A DNA stretch of 58,000 nt from Cryptomeria japonica. Taxonomy: Eukaryota; Streptophyta; Pinopsida; Cupressales; Cupressaceae. Numbering within the stretch: position 1 is the stretch's first letter; each line of letters opens with the position of its first letter. Position numbers and translations under genes: made by a program. The stretch is from assembly GCF_030272615.1 (NCBI RefSeq), contig NC_081406.1, positions 211,336,997 to 211,394,996 on the forward strand. Reading direction: 5' to 3'. Below, piece after piece: positions 34,414 to 46,380 of this stretch. Below the pieces are notes generated by a model, which was not told the origin of the DNA, did no database searches, and saw nothing but the letters and a program-made list of their open reading frames with translations.

Positions 34414-36055
34414 TGTAGTGTCGTAAATTGTATGCACTTGCTAGGGTGGTACAATTTCACACCTAGTTTAGCACCCGCCTTGGCGCAGTTTGCATTTTGC
34501 ATTGCATTTCCCCTTTAGCACTTAATTAATTAAATTAATTAGGTCTAGGGTTCTATTTTATCATCTCCCATATCATAAAGTTGGGCCCTTTTCATTAAAG
34601 TGTGCCCCTTTCATTTTATTCTTCCAATACATCATTTAATCAAAAACCCTAATTAGGTCCTATTTCGAACTTGGGGGCTTGATTTCGGGGGTCAAAACAT
34701 CTCGAAATCACCTGTAACTTCGGGATTCTCTCTAAAATCATCATATCCGACGGCCCTGAAAATTTGGTGAAAAGTTGTCGGGACCATGGCGCCCGGAGTG
34801 CAACATGGTCCCGGACATTTTTCCCGAAATTTTAGGAGCGCGATCCAATCATAAAATAAAGCTTAACCCCAATAAATTGGCGGGATATTCAATCTCTAGG
34901 TCGGCCAAAAGTTGAAATTAAGACTCTTCATTTGAAAGGATTGGAATTTTGGCTTTGGAGGACCTTCTATGCAGCGAAAGAGCAGATCTTTGAAGACTAC
35001 AATAACATTCAACATCCATCCATCAAGCATTCATCAATTTCATTCATTTAGGGCTTGGGAGACATTGAAGAACAATAGGAGATTACCGACTGAAGATTGG
35101 CTTGTACTCCTCCCTTAAGGGTTGGGTATGATTTCATGTTGTTTTCATGTCCTTGCATAAGCTTCAATATATCCTTTATTCATGCTTTAGATCACTTTGC
35201 ATCTTGATTTAGAGCATTTACATTATCATTTACAAGCAATTAGGGTTTACTTTCTAGGTTGCTCTAGTTTGCTTTCTTGCATTTAAGGACCTTGCAAACA
35301 CACTAGGTCTGCACACACAATACATTTTACAATACAACTTGGCTATTCGTGGAGGTGGAAATCACCGAAGCGGGGGTTTGACTAAGGCAAAACCCTATAT
35401 AGCCGCCCACCACACCTTTTCAGATATAAGTGCAGGTTTCGGAATTCGAACGATGCCGCAAGTTACAGATCCGGAAGAAGCAGACGAAGACCGAACTTCA
35501 CACCAAATCTCAGAGCAAAAGACCAGGACAGGGGCGTGGGGCGCCCTGGTCCTGCCAGGACAGGGGCGTTGGGCACCCTGGTCCCTGGGACAGGGGCGCT
35601 AGGCGCCCTGGTCCTCCTGACAGACAACATTTTCAGCATTTTGACAGCTTTTTCAGGTTGCAAAACAGCAGTTTTCGGAGCAGTTTCAGGGGCAGAATCA
35701 GGACAGTGGCGCCCGCGCCCCCGTCCCGAACATTTTCAGTCAGATTTTAACTCCGGGTACGCATTTGAATTCTTGTCTTGTCCTTGTGTTTACAACTTTC
35801 CATTGTTTAAGTTCAATTCTGCAATCTTGTTATTAGTTCATACTTGCACTTTGGGGTTAGGGATTGAACTTGCATCATTTCATCTTTCAATTGCAACAAA
35901 GGAATAGAAATCCTAATAGGTAGCCCGTGGCTCTCTCTTCCACAAGAAGAAGTAGCCAATTGTGTGATACCTCTAGGCTCTTTCGTATTCCACAAGTGTG
36001 TGGTTGAAAGTGAGATTAGGGCATGTTTGCTTAGTGTCACTTTTTCTCCCACACA
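34414..36055. mobile_element. Solo LTR D inside the coding frame of C
   Basis: This 1642-bp insertion opens TGTAGTGTCG, closes CTCCCACACA and is flanked by CCAGG. No partner LTR or internal coding region is present, so a solo LTR is the simplest reading. It is richer in G and C than its surroundings at 35520-35620, where three hairpin-like units sit, and at 35700-35730. A possible TATA box, CTATATAGCC, is near 35394 on the plus strand. Open frames at 35339-35907 are translations of this biased sequence. Confidence 0.88.
35526..35614. repeat. Three 27-bp hairpin-forming units in D
   Basis: Units at 35526-35552, 35558-35584 and 35588-35614 each begin GGACAGGGGCG and end CCCTGGTCC. The two halves are nearly complementary around a short centre, so each unit could fold on itself. 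Confidence 0.85.
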
Positions 36056-36060
36056 CCAGG
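36056..36060. repeat. Target site duplication of D, right copy (CCAGG)
   Basis: It matches 34409-34413. Confidence 0.92.
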
Positions 36061-39000
36061 AAAGGGCCATTTGTGATGATTTTCTTGAACAATTGACATT
36101 GTCAACTAATCTGGCATCAAAGGTGAAAGAACTAGTGCCGAGAGCTCCCTGCTTGAAAATAGGAGAGGGGTTATATGATAAGGGTAACTGGTTGAGAGAC
36201 CCATAGGTTGGATTGTCTGGGTTAGGGTTGTTCAAAGTTGGATTTGGCATGAGAAATTCCCTAGCCCCAATGAACAGTATCTGGGAGTTAGATGTGGGAA
36301 AATTGGTAGTTCCAGGAGTATTCATGGATATGGATCTCCTAACTCAAATTGCACATAATTATGATCCAGTCACAAGGAGCATTAGGGATATAAATGGGAA
36401 AGCCCTCATTGAAATAAATAATGAGGAGTTCAGAAATGCTTTCAGGCTTAGTGAGTTCACTAATTTTCTAGAGCCTATTAATTTTAAATCATTAGCTCAG
36501 GTATACAGTGTGCAGAGGAACCACCTTAGAAATGGGCCTCTTAAGGAATTCTTTGTGAAGATAGGTGGGTTGACAGTTGTAGGACCCAACACTGAAGAGC
36601 CTTTCTCATTGAATTTGTTCACCCTTAGGGCTAAGAGATTGTATTGGTCACTTTGCCAGATTTTAGGAGAGGAAGCTGAGGCAAATATGCCCACTCATTA
36701 CATGCTAATGATTGCTCAGATTTTGAATCCTTCTCTTGCAGTAACATTTGATTATGCATCTTTATCACTGATGCTATCCATGAAGGATTGACAGGAATAA
36801 AGAATGGGAAAGTGGAATGCCTTTTGGATGGTATTCCCTCCTCATGCATCTATTTTTATTCAAGGGTGGTGATTATTTTGCAAGTGGAATGGATCTTGTA
36901 AAAGAGAAAGATGGAGAAAAGATGCCAGTACAATTATGGCATACAGTCCTATCATGGGACAAAGATGATGCTAGTTTCTTAAAATTTGATAAATGTTTTG
37001 CATCAAAGATTAGGGCTCTCCTCTGTTCAGAGAATCCAAGAGTCCCCAAGGTTCTTTTGAAGTTTATTAGACCAAAAGAATTTGCAGAAAATATAAAAAT
37101 TGTTCATAATTGGGGTGACATTTACTTATACCCCGTCTCCACAGTTTTCAGAATATTTGGTTTCAAAGGCACTCCATTTTTATTGCCCTATCAGGTCCCT
37201 CTCAAAGTGGGAACTGCAAAGATCTTAAGACAAATTGGTAGTGTGCAAGAGGTAGAGCTAACAGGCAGGGGTAAAGGGACTATTTTCCCTACGGTTACCA
37301 TAGCCCACCAATTTGTAATAACCAAAGGAGGTTGGAATTGTTTTGAGGATTTTCTCAAACCTTATCATTTGTCAACTGCAATATCCAGGTGTGCCAATCC
37401 AGAAGACTTCTTCAATGGCATGTCTAGAAAGAGAGCAGTGTGCAGAGGTAGACCCCATCAATTTCAGTTTCCTGAAGACCTCATTAGAAATGAGTTTGAT
37501 CTAGATGAGTAGGAGCTGAGGAAGGAAAAATGGGTGGCTTATAAGAAAGCCTTAGATTTTGTACATCAGTTTGATGCCAGCTATGACCCATTGTCTAGTT
37601 TTTTCCCTTTTGAGGAGAAAATAAAGTTCCTAATTGTTTGCTTTGAGGATGTAATGCAGACTCTGAAAGAAAAGAGGGAGGCTATGATTAAAAGCAACCC
37701 TGAAAAGGCAAGAATGGTTCTAAGTAGGTTTGCCTCCACCAAAGAAATCCCTCCTGGTGACTATACATTGCACAAGAAATCTAATTATAGTGTGTTGATG
37801 CCTACAATAGGGGAGCCCTCTACCTCCAAAGGAAAGAGGAAGATACAAGATGTCATTGACATCCAAGAGAGCCCAAAGAAGGAGAGAGAAGGAAAAGAAA
37901 TACAATCTGATACACCCTTGTACTCTCCATATCAATCCCCTATTCATATAGGAGATGAACAGGTAGTAGCTGAGCAACTGTTACAGTTAGGCAATTTGGG
38001 AGAAATAGCATACACATATGATGAAGTAGAAGAGGGAATGCCAGAAGAGCCCCTTATTGCTGAAATGAACATTACTGCCAATGAGTTCAAAGGCCAGGAG
38101 TGGGATCCTAAGATCAAGTAGACCAGTGAGGACTTCTTGGCTGACAACAACTTTGTTACATCAAGAGCATTCATTCAATTTGTGTGGAAGCAGAACATTG
38201 ATAAATACAATGCAAGATGTGAAAAAAGAAAAGGTGAGCGATCTCATAAAGATCTAGTTGTGGTTGAGGAGGAAATAAAGCAAGAAATGATGGATGAGTT
38301 TAAAACCATCACTCTTAAGCAAGGAAGAGATATGGTGGCACAAGCTGGAGTACTCATTCTCCCTGAGTGGGACATAGCAGATGCCTTGGTATTGGAGGCA
38401 GTGAGAAAAGAGACCAAACCCATGGAGGGAGTCACTTTTAGCAAAGACAATGCTGCATTGGTCATATGGTCTCTCAAAAGAGATGAGAATAAGAGAAATA
38501 AGGACACCCCAGGGTCAAGTTACCTTGGTGGGATGATAGTAAAGAGAGTGCAGAACACAGGGGTAGTGGAAGCTGCTAGCATTGTGCTAGAGACTACAAA
38601 GTTTAGTGTTGCAGTAGTAGAAAAGGAGGCTAAGGAAAAGGCAGATCTCCAAGCTAAGCTGGAGATAGTTTTGAAAGCCTATAATAATGCCAAGGAAGAG
38701 GTAAGGGGTAAAGACAGCATCATTACCAAGCTACAAAGCCAGTTGGCAGGACAATACCATCAAGGTGAGTCTTCAACACTGATGATCTCCTCTTCTCCTG
38801 CAAGACCTCCACCTACCAGCCCCATTATTGAGTTCCCACCATCTCCAGCACCTTCTAGTTCTCAAATGGTTGAGATCACTCCTCAAGAGTTGGAGAATTT
38901 AAAACAGGCTCAAGCCCTGTATGCAAAGAAGTATGAAGAAAGAGTGAGAGCTACAATTTCAAGTTTTGCTGACACCATAGGGGCCTCATTATTGTATAAC

Positions 39001-39621
39001 AATATGAGTAGGATTCTAGATATGTGGAATGAGCTTAATGAAGATAAGGTTGTTTTAGTGCCTATTTTTGACAAGTGGAAGCCTAGAGAGCAGGACTTGG
39101 AGCTTATTTGTGTATCCTATGATGAAGCAGGGGCTGATCCTATTATCAAATCCACTTGTGACACTGCAAAGGATCTAGTAAAGGTAGCAGAGGGAATAGA
39201 CAATGCTAACAAGAAGATCAATTTGTACAAGGAGTACACTGATCAGGTTTTTGAATTGCTCCCAGGGGGTTTTGTTAGCCCAAATCAATTAAAGGACAAA
39301 CAAGAATGGCTTAAGGAATTAGAAGCCAAATTGTCAATTAGAATAAAAGGAATTATTAATTTGGATGATGCTTCCTTTTTTGTTGTAACAATTCAGGAGA
39401 TAGAGAGAATCAAATCTCATTATGGTTTTCTCAATTCAGAGGTTAACAAGCTAAGGAATTCATGGAAAAGGTTAACCAAGGCAAAGGCAAAAGTGATTAA
39501 CTTCGCATGGCCAACTGATGATGTGTATAATGAGTGGATGAGAAAATATGCCGAGTAGTTAGAAGAGGTTGCAACTGGACAACAAGTAGAGGAAGCTACG
39601 GAAGTTGAAAAGGACTTGTAA

Positions 39622-40564
39622 CCACTTTTTGTAAAAATGTTGTAACTTCTTCTTGAGAAGTAATCATTGTAACAAACTCTCCTAGGAAAGTCTGAAGCTA
39701 TGTATGCATCCATGTTATTATAAATGGATACCAGGACTAGTTAGAAATGATTGCAAAAAATTTGTAAGAAAACGCTGCAGAAATTTATTTGAGCTTTTCC
39801 AATTTTTAATGGAGAATATTCGAAGGTTCTTTGTAATAATTTTTTTTGAAGAAAATATCAATATATAGACCATTGGTTTCAAGTAAAAACTTTGTGTCAT
39901 CTTCAAATGTGTTTGCAAGTGTTTACTGTGTTATTCTAAATAATCCAGGGTTATTTCGTTTGAATAGGGGTTTTAAGGCAACTTTCAGTAGATATGTTTC
40001 TTTTCTTTTCTCTTCAGGAGGGGAATTAAATATGCAGGGATCACTTCTACCAGTAAATTCCTTGTGGGATATTTTGAATCTTGATGAGCATAGTTTAATT
40101 TGGTATGAATAAATTCTTATGTGTGTCAGGCATATATAGGGATTTGCAAAAGCCAAACTAATGGGATATGTAGAGATATTTGATTTGTGGGAGTATTGTT
40201 TGAACCTAGATGACTCTGTGACCTTGGATAAGGCACTGGTATAGATCAAGGTTGTCTATTACACATTTTGTAGATCAATACTAAATATGAATACAACTTT
40301 CATTCCCTTGTTTCAGTTAGTATTAAGGTGATTAGATCCACTGGTTTTCTGGACTAGTTTGCTGTGGATTTATCTTTTGAAAGTGTGAATTTAGTTCACA
40401 AAGGTATACCCGCCTGAACTCTGAGTAAGTTCAAAGTGTAGAAGGTTAATCAAACCTTGTCATATGTTGTCATGAAGGTCTCCTTCCCTTTAATCTCTCA
40501 TTTACATACAGAGTTATTATATCATATTAAGGATTTTAAAGTGAATCAAATTTTGAGAACAACA
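39622..40564 (+). other. 3' part of element C
   Basis: There is no gene here. The sequence is AT-rich. I compared it with the first kilobase of C and found no convincing terminal repeat. Short open frames at 39846-40112 have no recognisable content. Confidence 0.5.
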
Positions 40565-41115
40565 CCATGTATGATGTGGGATAAGCAAGGTATTACCACT
40601 TACCGGTGGGAAGAGTAGACAACTGCACTTTAACTACTAAACACCAATGGAGGAGGATCTATGTCACCTGTTGGTAATGATGTGACATCACTAAGGAGAG
40701 GATACATTCCCATCTTGACATATGTCCCAGTACCTTTTCCATATGTCATCTTTTCTCACTGAAGCAACACACATTCTGTCAACCTTCACTTCATCCGGAG
40801 GGACTCCTACTAGATGGCATCACACTAGCATACCAGTTGCACTGCTGACCCTTAATTAGTTCATACTGCAACAAGCTCTACCGGTCACATGCTTTCCGGT
40901 TCTCACCTCTCACCGCCCACTTCTCTATTTTGCTTGTTCAATATCAACATGCATACTCACTAACTGGTTCCTTGTTCCCAATGCTGACATGTAAACCGGC
41001 TACTTCAACATGCTTACCTATTGGCTTCACTGTCCATACTACCGGTTGATAACACTAACAACATATCAACTATTCTCCCATATCGGTTGACATAAATGAC
41101 AACACAATGCCAACA
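40565..41115 (-). repeat. Duplicated CCATG and remainder of the element A right LTR
   Basis: CCATG (40565-40569) is the right duplication of C. From 40570 the sequence follows the left LTR of A (24920-25042, then 26284-26741) without the S1 insertion, closing AATGCCAACA at 41115. It shows the empty S1 site at GATGTGACATCAC. Confidence 0.88.
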
Positions 41116-41120
41116 CTTTC
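41116..41120. repeat. Target site duplication of A, right copy (CTTTC)
   Basis: It matches 22816-22820 and adjoins the end of the right LTR. Confidence 0.88.
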
Positions 41121-44100
41121 TACATTAATAGAAAAAACATATCCATGTAGAGAATAGAACCAACTTTATGACTCTTCATATTCCTTCTTAAAGTGGTCTT
41201 TTGTATTGATGCATGTCATCAACTAGCCCATAAATCAAATAAATGTTTACAGTTTTACATAGAAGACTATCATATTATCCAAGTGACATCCATTCCAAGA
41301 TGGGTACACTTAAGCAATGACACTAATTATTGATTGCGAGACTTACATAACTTCCAAACTACATGCTTCATGAATTTTCATGAGGAAAAAATATTTTCTA
41401 GATTATTTTCAACAAGCTTAAGTGATCAAGCTTGCATGGAAAACTTTCATTACAATATTGAATCCAAGATAAATGTTGCTAAAATTATACACTCCAATAA
41501 AGAAGAATAAGAGTTGGTTAAGGGTTATATGTTGAGATTCCAAAATTTAGTTACTAAATGAGTTTCAAATTACCAAATATTGATATTTAAAGTTTATTTA
41601 TTTGTGGTTTGTTTCCATTAATTAAGACAAGTTTTTTTTAATATTTATCATTCACTTTTATAATTATGTTCTAGTGTATTGAAATGTAAGATTGATTTGT
41701 TGGAATATTGTTATTTGTATCATTATATTTGTAGCACTTATCCTCATTCCCACTATTTGTATTTACTATCACATTTGGAAAATGGGGAAGACAAGTAGGA
41801 ATATATTTTTAATCATATTAAGGATCATTATGAATACATCAAATAAAAGAGATTCATATATTTCACTATATTGGAGAAAGCCTCAACATACTATATTGAA
41901 ATAATTATAATAAAATAAGTTCATTACTTTACCTCCTTTTGAACCAATAGCTTTCTAAGCTCACATCATATCCAATTTAATGTAGAGTGTCTTAGGGGGG
42001 AATGGATTATAGTGACATATATTTAGAGCAGAAGGTCCACCTAATAATGTCTTCATTTTTTGAATCTCTTCATCTATTTCTCTTTTACATATTAAATTTG
42101 ATATTATACTTTTATGCTATGCTTAATTATGTGATTTACAACAAATCCTATTACATGGAAAGGTTGTTTCTTTTTTTGTAAGGCCATATGCACCCACCAT
42201 TTCTCACATTGAGGGTACAAAAATTGGGTAATCTTTCATCTTCCATTTTCACATTCATATACTATTTGTGTAAAGGTAAAATAGTATAAGTATGCTTGTC
42301 TAAGTTTTTTATATTATATATGTTCCTCATTCAATAAATCTTGTACCCTTCTTAAATGATGTTTACAACTATTTCTTAGCATATTGTTTTCAAGATTACA
42401 CTTTTTCATGTTACTTACACAATTATACTTCATTGCTTACACCTTATAAAATAAATTATTATAATATGAATTGATTTCTTACATTTATCTTATCTCATGA
42501 TTCTTATATGATTATTTATTCTTACATCTTATGACATTATGTTTTCATGTCATGTTTATCATGTTTATGTTGTATGTTCACACTTTAATAAGTGTCTCCC
42601 ATTTATCTATAATTACATGTATCCATTCTCATATTTAGTCTATGGGGAAGATTGGGGGCACCACTTGCCCCTACTCTCTTATACATGATTTTTGCATTAT
42701 CACTTGCATACACCTATTATTCAATTATTCAATGACTATTTGTTGGCACTTGTTATTTACTCTCATTAGAGTTGGGGAAACCTTGCTTCACCTTTCATAC
42801 ATGCTTTAGTGGTCATATATTATTATTTTGTTACAATCTTCTTACACAATGATATCCTATATTTACATATGCCTATATAGTTTTACTTGATCATATATTT
42901 TTCTCCTCTCCTCTAATTCCTTGTATCTCTTGTATGCCACTAATTGGAGGGGGCATATTACATCAATAACATTCCCTTGTTAAGTATAACTATGTCCAAA
43001 ACACATTCATTAGAACAATTTTTTAGATAGAACCACAATATAATTCCTATTTCCAACCATAAACCATATTTTATAATAAGAAGATACACTTTACCTTTTC
43101 TTAATCTTGTTTTTTTTCATATATAGTTTTAGAACTCTTGTTTATCCTTATTTTTTAAAATTTTAATAGATGCCACTCATTTAATTTTTTTCCTCTATGG
43201 TTGTAATTTTTGAGATGGAGTGTTCATTGCAAGAGTACACAAATTCAACATCCACATTAGTATCCCTTTCAAAAGGGTAAAAAAAATATTTTCTTGTTGG
43301 TTTCTTATTTTTATTTGGCATGCATCTTTGTAACAGTTCACATGCAAGTTAAAGTTGGAGCAAAATATAATGCTAAAAATTACATACCTTGCACATTTCC
43401 CTTTCATTTTTTACTTAACTTGACCCATTTGACTCCAATGCAATGAGTATTTTTAAATTCGTGTATTTTCCATAAAATTTGAAAAATAACCCCATCTTTA
43501 CCTAATTTTGGATCTTCACACATTTCAATAATTTGGATGTGATCTTCAATCTTATTCTTCCATCACCTCAGGTCAATTTTGTATGTGTTGAAATGAACCT
43601 AGTTTAGAGCCCGCACATGTAAATAAAACCCCCACATATTTAAAATTTTGAATTTTGAATTGGTTTCGTGTTCCTCATTTCCTACTATACATTATGAGTT
43701 AACTAGGTGCAAAATATTTTAATTTGCACACTAGGGTTTTTTTAAAAGATGAACCCTAATTTATATGCACCCATCCCTAAACTTTATTTTTATGCATAAT
43801 ATCATTTAATGATTATTATTAAAATATCTTCATTGCATTAGTTACTTACATTAGTACATTAGGCATCATTGCATTTTTGTGTGTTGTCTTTGATCTTTCC
43901 AACCAAATCATTATATAATTAAGAAGGGTTTGACCATAAGAGAATAAGGTCTTGTATAGGAAGCTCTTCAAAGTGCGTAGACACCATCTATTTGTAGATG
44001 TAGGTTGAAAGCACTTAAAAAAAATAGATTCTAGGTATAAAAACCAATGCAGTATAGATCTACACACATGTTCAATTGCACAATCATAGAGGTTAGTTTT

Positions 44101-45169
44101 GTAGCCGCACAAGAAAATCATAATAGAAAATAACAACTTGTTTATTTTCAAAATATGCATATACTAAGACCTAATGTTTTAGTATATTGACAAATACTTT
44201 GATTATATAAAATTAATATTAAACATCAAACGAAACACATTTATCTCATCTATTTAAATTTTATATGTTTAATTCAATTTCGTAATTATTTTATTGGTGT
44301 CCATTGAAATTTGATTAATTGGAACTAATTAATTTATATGATGTGTATTATTTTTCTGACAAACTAAAATAATCATTACTGATTAAAATATATATATATA
44401 TCATTAATATTAAAAAAATAAAATATAATAATTAAATATAAAAGTGTAATATCCATGTAAACCATAAAATATCTTCTCCACAAGTTGAGAAACTTTTCAT
44501 CATTGTATTTACCTCACAAGAAAATTGAGTTTTAACTTCTAGAGTTTATAGTACTATTGGAACCAAATTTGGGTCATGGAGTTCATATTTTACTTTTTAA
44601 AATGAGAATGGATTGAGTTTGGTTTGCATTATAATGTATAAAATATTTTTAAAATTATTTAATGAAATTTGTGAGGATTATAAGAAAAATAAATCTATTA
44701 TTTTTCAAGGGAATGTGTCAATATATGTTAGTGCAAAATTAGTACTTCAATAGATATTAGAAGTTGTCAATTATTGGAATAAAATAGAAAAAAATCCTAT
44801 GCATTTATTCAATAATCTATAGTGTGTCAAGCACGTGTAGTAACTTAAAATATGCACTTGCCCTCAATTCTTTACATAATTGTGGCCATTTTCTACATGG
44901 GTATTAGATTTGGTGCAAAATACTTCCTTGAAATCTTTCGAGGGACATAAATTTATCATTAATGCTACTATTTTCTTTACAAAAGGGATTGAGGACATAC
45001 CTTTGAATATACTATGATGGCTTAAATTTATGCCTTCATAATGGATAATATTATCTTTATGTTCAATGTGACATCTATAATTGTGATTGATAGGGAGCAT
45101 CTTTTAAGAATAAAAAATAATAATTAAGGATAGATTCTTGTAAAATAATAGTTTTATACTTTTAAATAT
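41121..45169. other. AT-rich old repeat sequence, no gene
   Basis: This 4-kb stretch is strongly AT-rich and has no frame with recognisable content. Bases 42900-42970 resemble 53345-53415, beyond the LINE, in the same orientation, so the two may be parts of an old, diverged pair of repeats. Bases 43590-43770 share words with the start of D (CCTAGTTTAG, GCCCGC). An AT dinucleotide run lies at 44389-44400. Frames on the minus strand at 43846-44160 and 44864-45100 are unassigned. Confidence 0.45.
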
Positions 45170-45253
45170 CCACAAGTTAATGGACAAGAGGATGCTAGAA
45201 ATAAAACTATTAAACAATTCTTAAGAAAAATGATTGTTAAAGATGAAATTAAT
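45170..45253 (+). pseudogene. Integrase scrap of an old gypsy-type element
   Basis: The plus strand reads Tyr-Pro-Gln-Val-Asn-Gly-Gln-Glu, then Asn-Lys-Thr-Ile and a Lys/Arg-rich helix. This is like the segment around the catalytic Glu of Ty3/gypsy integrases. The expected neighbours on both sides are too decayed to recognise. The LINE is inserted shortly downstream. Confidence 0.4.
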
Positions 45254-45358
45254 TAACACGTTACCACAATATGGACATGCCATTAAGTTCTTACATGTTC
45301 CTAAAATTTATTTAATGATATTAGAGACAATATACCATCCTTATACATTGATTGCTCA

Positions 45359-45374
45359 CATGCCTTATCATGTT
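45359..45374. repeat. LINE target site duplication, left copy (16 bp)
   Basis: CATGCCTTATCATGTT occurs here and again at 52922-52937. The last two T may belong to the poly-A tail (poly-T on this strand). Long duplications of this kind are typical of target-primed reverse transcription. Confidence 0.85.
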
Positions 45375-45848
45375 TTTTTGTTTTTTTTGAAAAAGGTGGT
45401 AGTGCCACTTAATATATTTTATTATATAAAACTGATTCAAAGAGCTCCTGGAGAAAAGAACCAGTAAGAAAAACTTCGATCCTTGCTCTACAATACATAG
45501 AAAGGTCGTGAGATTTAAATCTCAAATATGCCAAAAAATACAATATCTTATAGTGTCTAGAATACCGAGTGCCATAAAACATCCCCCAGTATCGAATGCT
45601 TTCTAGAATATATTGAACAAGATGCAGTCCAAACCAAAACATCATGAGAGCTGTACACATTTCCATAGCAGTCCATAATCTGTCTCACTTATGCATTTAT
45701 CCAACTTACAATCCAACATGCTTCTCAAATCGACATCCCTTCACAATATACAGATACAACAAAACCACAGGACCCTGCACTTATAATACCACACATACCA
45801 ATTTATATCATTATGAAAAAGATCACTGCATAGCTATATGTAATATTA

Positions 45849-46380
45849 TCATGTACCCATATCCTCCAAAATTGCCCCCTTAAGAACTGGATAAGAAACG
45901 AAATCACAATTCGGACCCATCATATTAAGTTCCTCCTTGGAACTTCCCATAATTGCCAAATGATCTGCAACCCGGTTCCCTTCTCTATACACATGTGAAA
46001 TGATGAAGTTTGTAAATGTATCAATTAGTGTCCATGCTTGTTCAAGTAAATATCTTATCTGCCAATTATCAATATTTCTCTTTATGCAAGCATTCATAAT
46101 AATAGTTGAATCACCTTGAAAGTGAATATAAGAGATGTTTGGTTTTTTTCCTAGTAAAAATACCTTCAAGTAAAGCATATGTCTCTGCAAAGTTGTTAGT
46201 ACCCAGTGGAATAAAAGCAGATTTCAAAGAAAAAACACATCCTGTGTGATCCCTTATGCATACTCCTATCCCTACATCACTTGGGTTCCCTTTAGAGGAG
46301 CCATAAAAATTTAATTTGAAATGCATTAAATCCGGAGGACACCATTTCACTTTATTTCTATCAATTTTACTAGTTCTCAC
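45849..46380 (-). pseudogene. LINE ORF2, C-terminal RNase H domain
   Basis: This is the RNase H at the end of plant L1 ORF2. It starts K-L-N-F-Y-G-S-S-K-G-N-P (about 46320), where the first Asp of the usual F-D-G-S motif is replaced by Tyr. A-E-T-Y-A-L-L-E-G keeps a Glu, F-Q-G-D-S-T-I-I keeps an Asp, and V-Y-R-E-G-N-R-V-A-D-H-L-A has the last Asp. A frameshift lies between 46140 and 46190. It ends at 45849, 0.5 kb before the tail. Confidence 0.85.

Larger units (their letters stand above)
34371..39621 (+). pseudogene. Long reading frame of element C, family unknown, split by D
   Basis: The frame runs from ATG 34371 to 34413, resumes at 36061 after solo LTR D and one CCAGG, and ends at TAA 39619-39621, about 1.1 thousand codons. 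It opens Met-Ala-Pro-Lys-Arg-Glu-Phe. In-frame stops are TAG at 36204, 37510, 38119 and 39556. One or two frameshifts lie at 36770-36830. The first 600 residues look globular, with aromatic-rich segments (36213-37500). A Lys/Glu-rich and Pro/Ser-rich part follows (37830-38120). Next come a coiled-coil-like stretch (38580-38750), a Ser/Pro linker (38790-38870) and a mostly helical C-terminal part. No RT, integrase, protease or zinc knuckle is visible. I do not recognise the family. An extra retrotransposon ORF or a captured host gene are both possible. Confidence 0.7.
32111..40564 (+). mobile_element. Element C: long-ORF insertion with 5-bp duplication, TG...CA ends, no detectable LTRs or pol
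   Basis: It is bounded by CCATG, opens TGTTAGCACTG and closes GAGAACAACA. Without the nested D it is about 6.8 kb. The TG...CA ends and 5-bp duplication are the mark of an LTR-element integrase. I find no direct terminal repeat and only a four-base inverted end (TGTT/AACA). From left to right it has an AT-rich start, a nine-copy two-part repeat (32440-33996), a short leader, one long reading frame (34371-39621, split by D) and a 0.9-kb 3' part. It could be a very large solo LTR that encloses a gene, or a non-autonomous element whose ends are supplied by another family. The origin is undecided. Confidence 0.7.
22821..41115 (-). mobile_element. Element A: gag-only Copia-type LTR element, minus strand, with nested insertions
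   Basis: LTRs at 22821-26741 and 30077-41115 align once the insertions S1 (in the left) and C with D (in the right) are removed; the net left LTR is about 2.7 kb. The internal part is only 3.3 kb (26742-30076): polypurine tract, a gag frame and a primer-binding site resembling the initiator-Met tRNA type. No protease, integrase or RT is present, so movement would have needed proteins from another element. In the first 250 bases the LTRs differ at about 22 positions, far more than the E1 LTRs, which fits A being old and already a target for later insertions. Confidence 0.85.

Noticed and set aside
35339-35907. Overlapping open frames in D
   Set aside because: They are products of GC-rich hairpin repeats within a solo LTR. 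No domain, and both strands are open.
39622-40564. A 3' LTR of element C matching its first bases
   Set aside because: The best similarity (AAATTTGAGTCAGACACA near 32175 versus AAATTTTGAGAACAACA at the end) is short and not supported upstream.
43846-45100. Minus-strand frames of 104 and 78 codons
   Set aside because: The sequence is AT-rich and old, with no recognisable domain and no support from neighbours.
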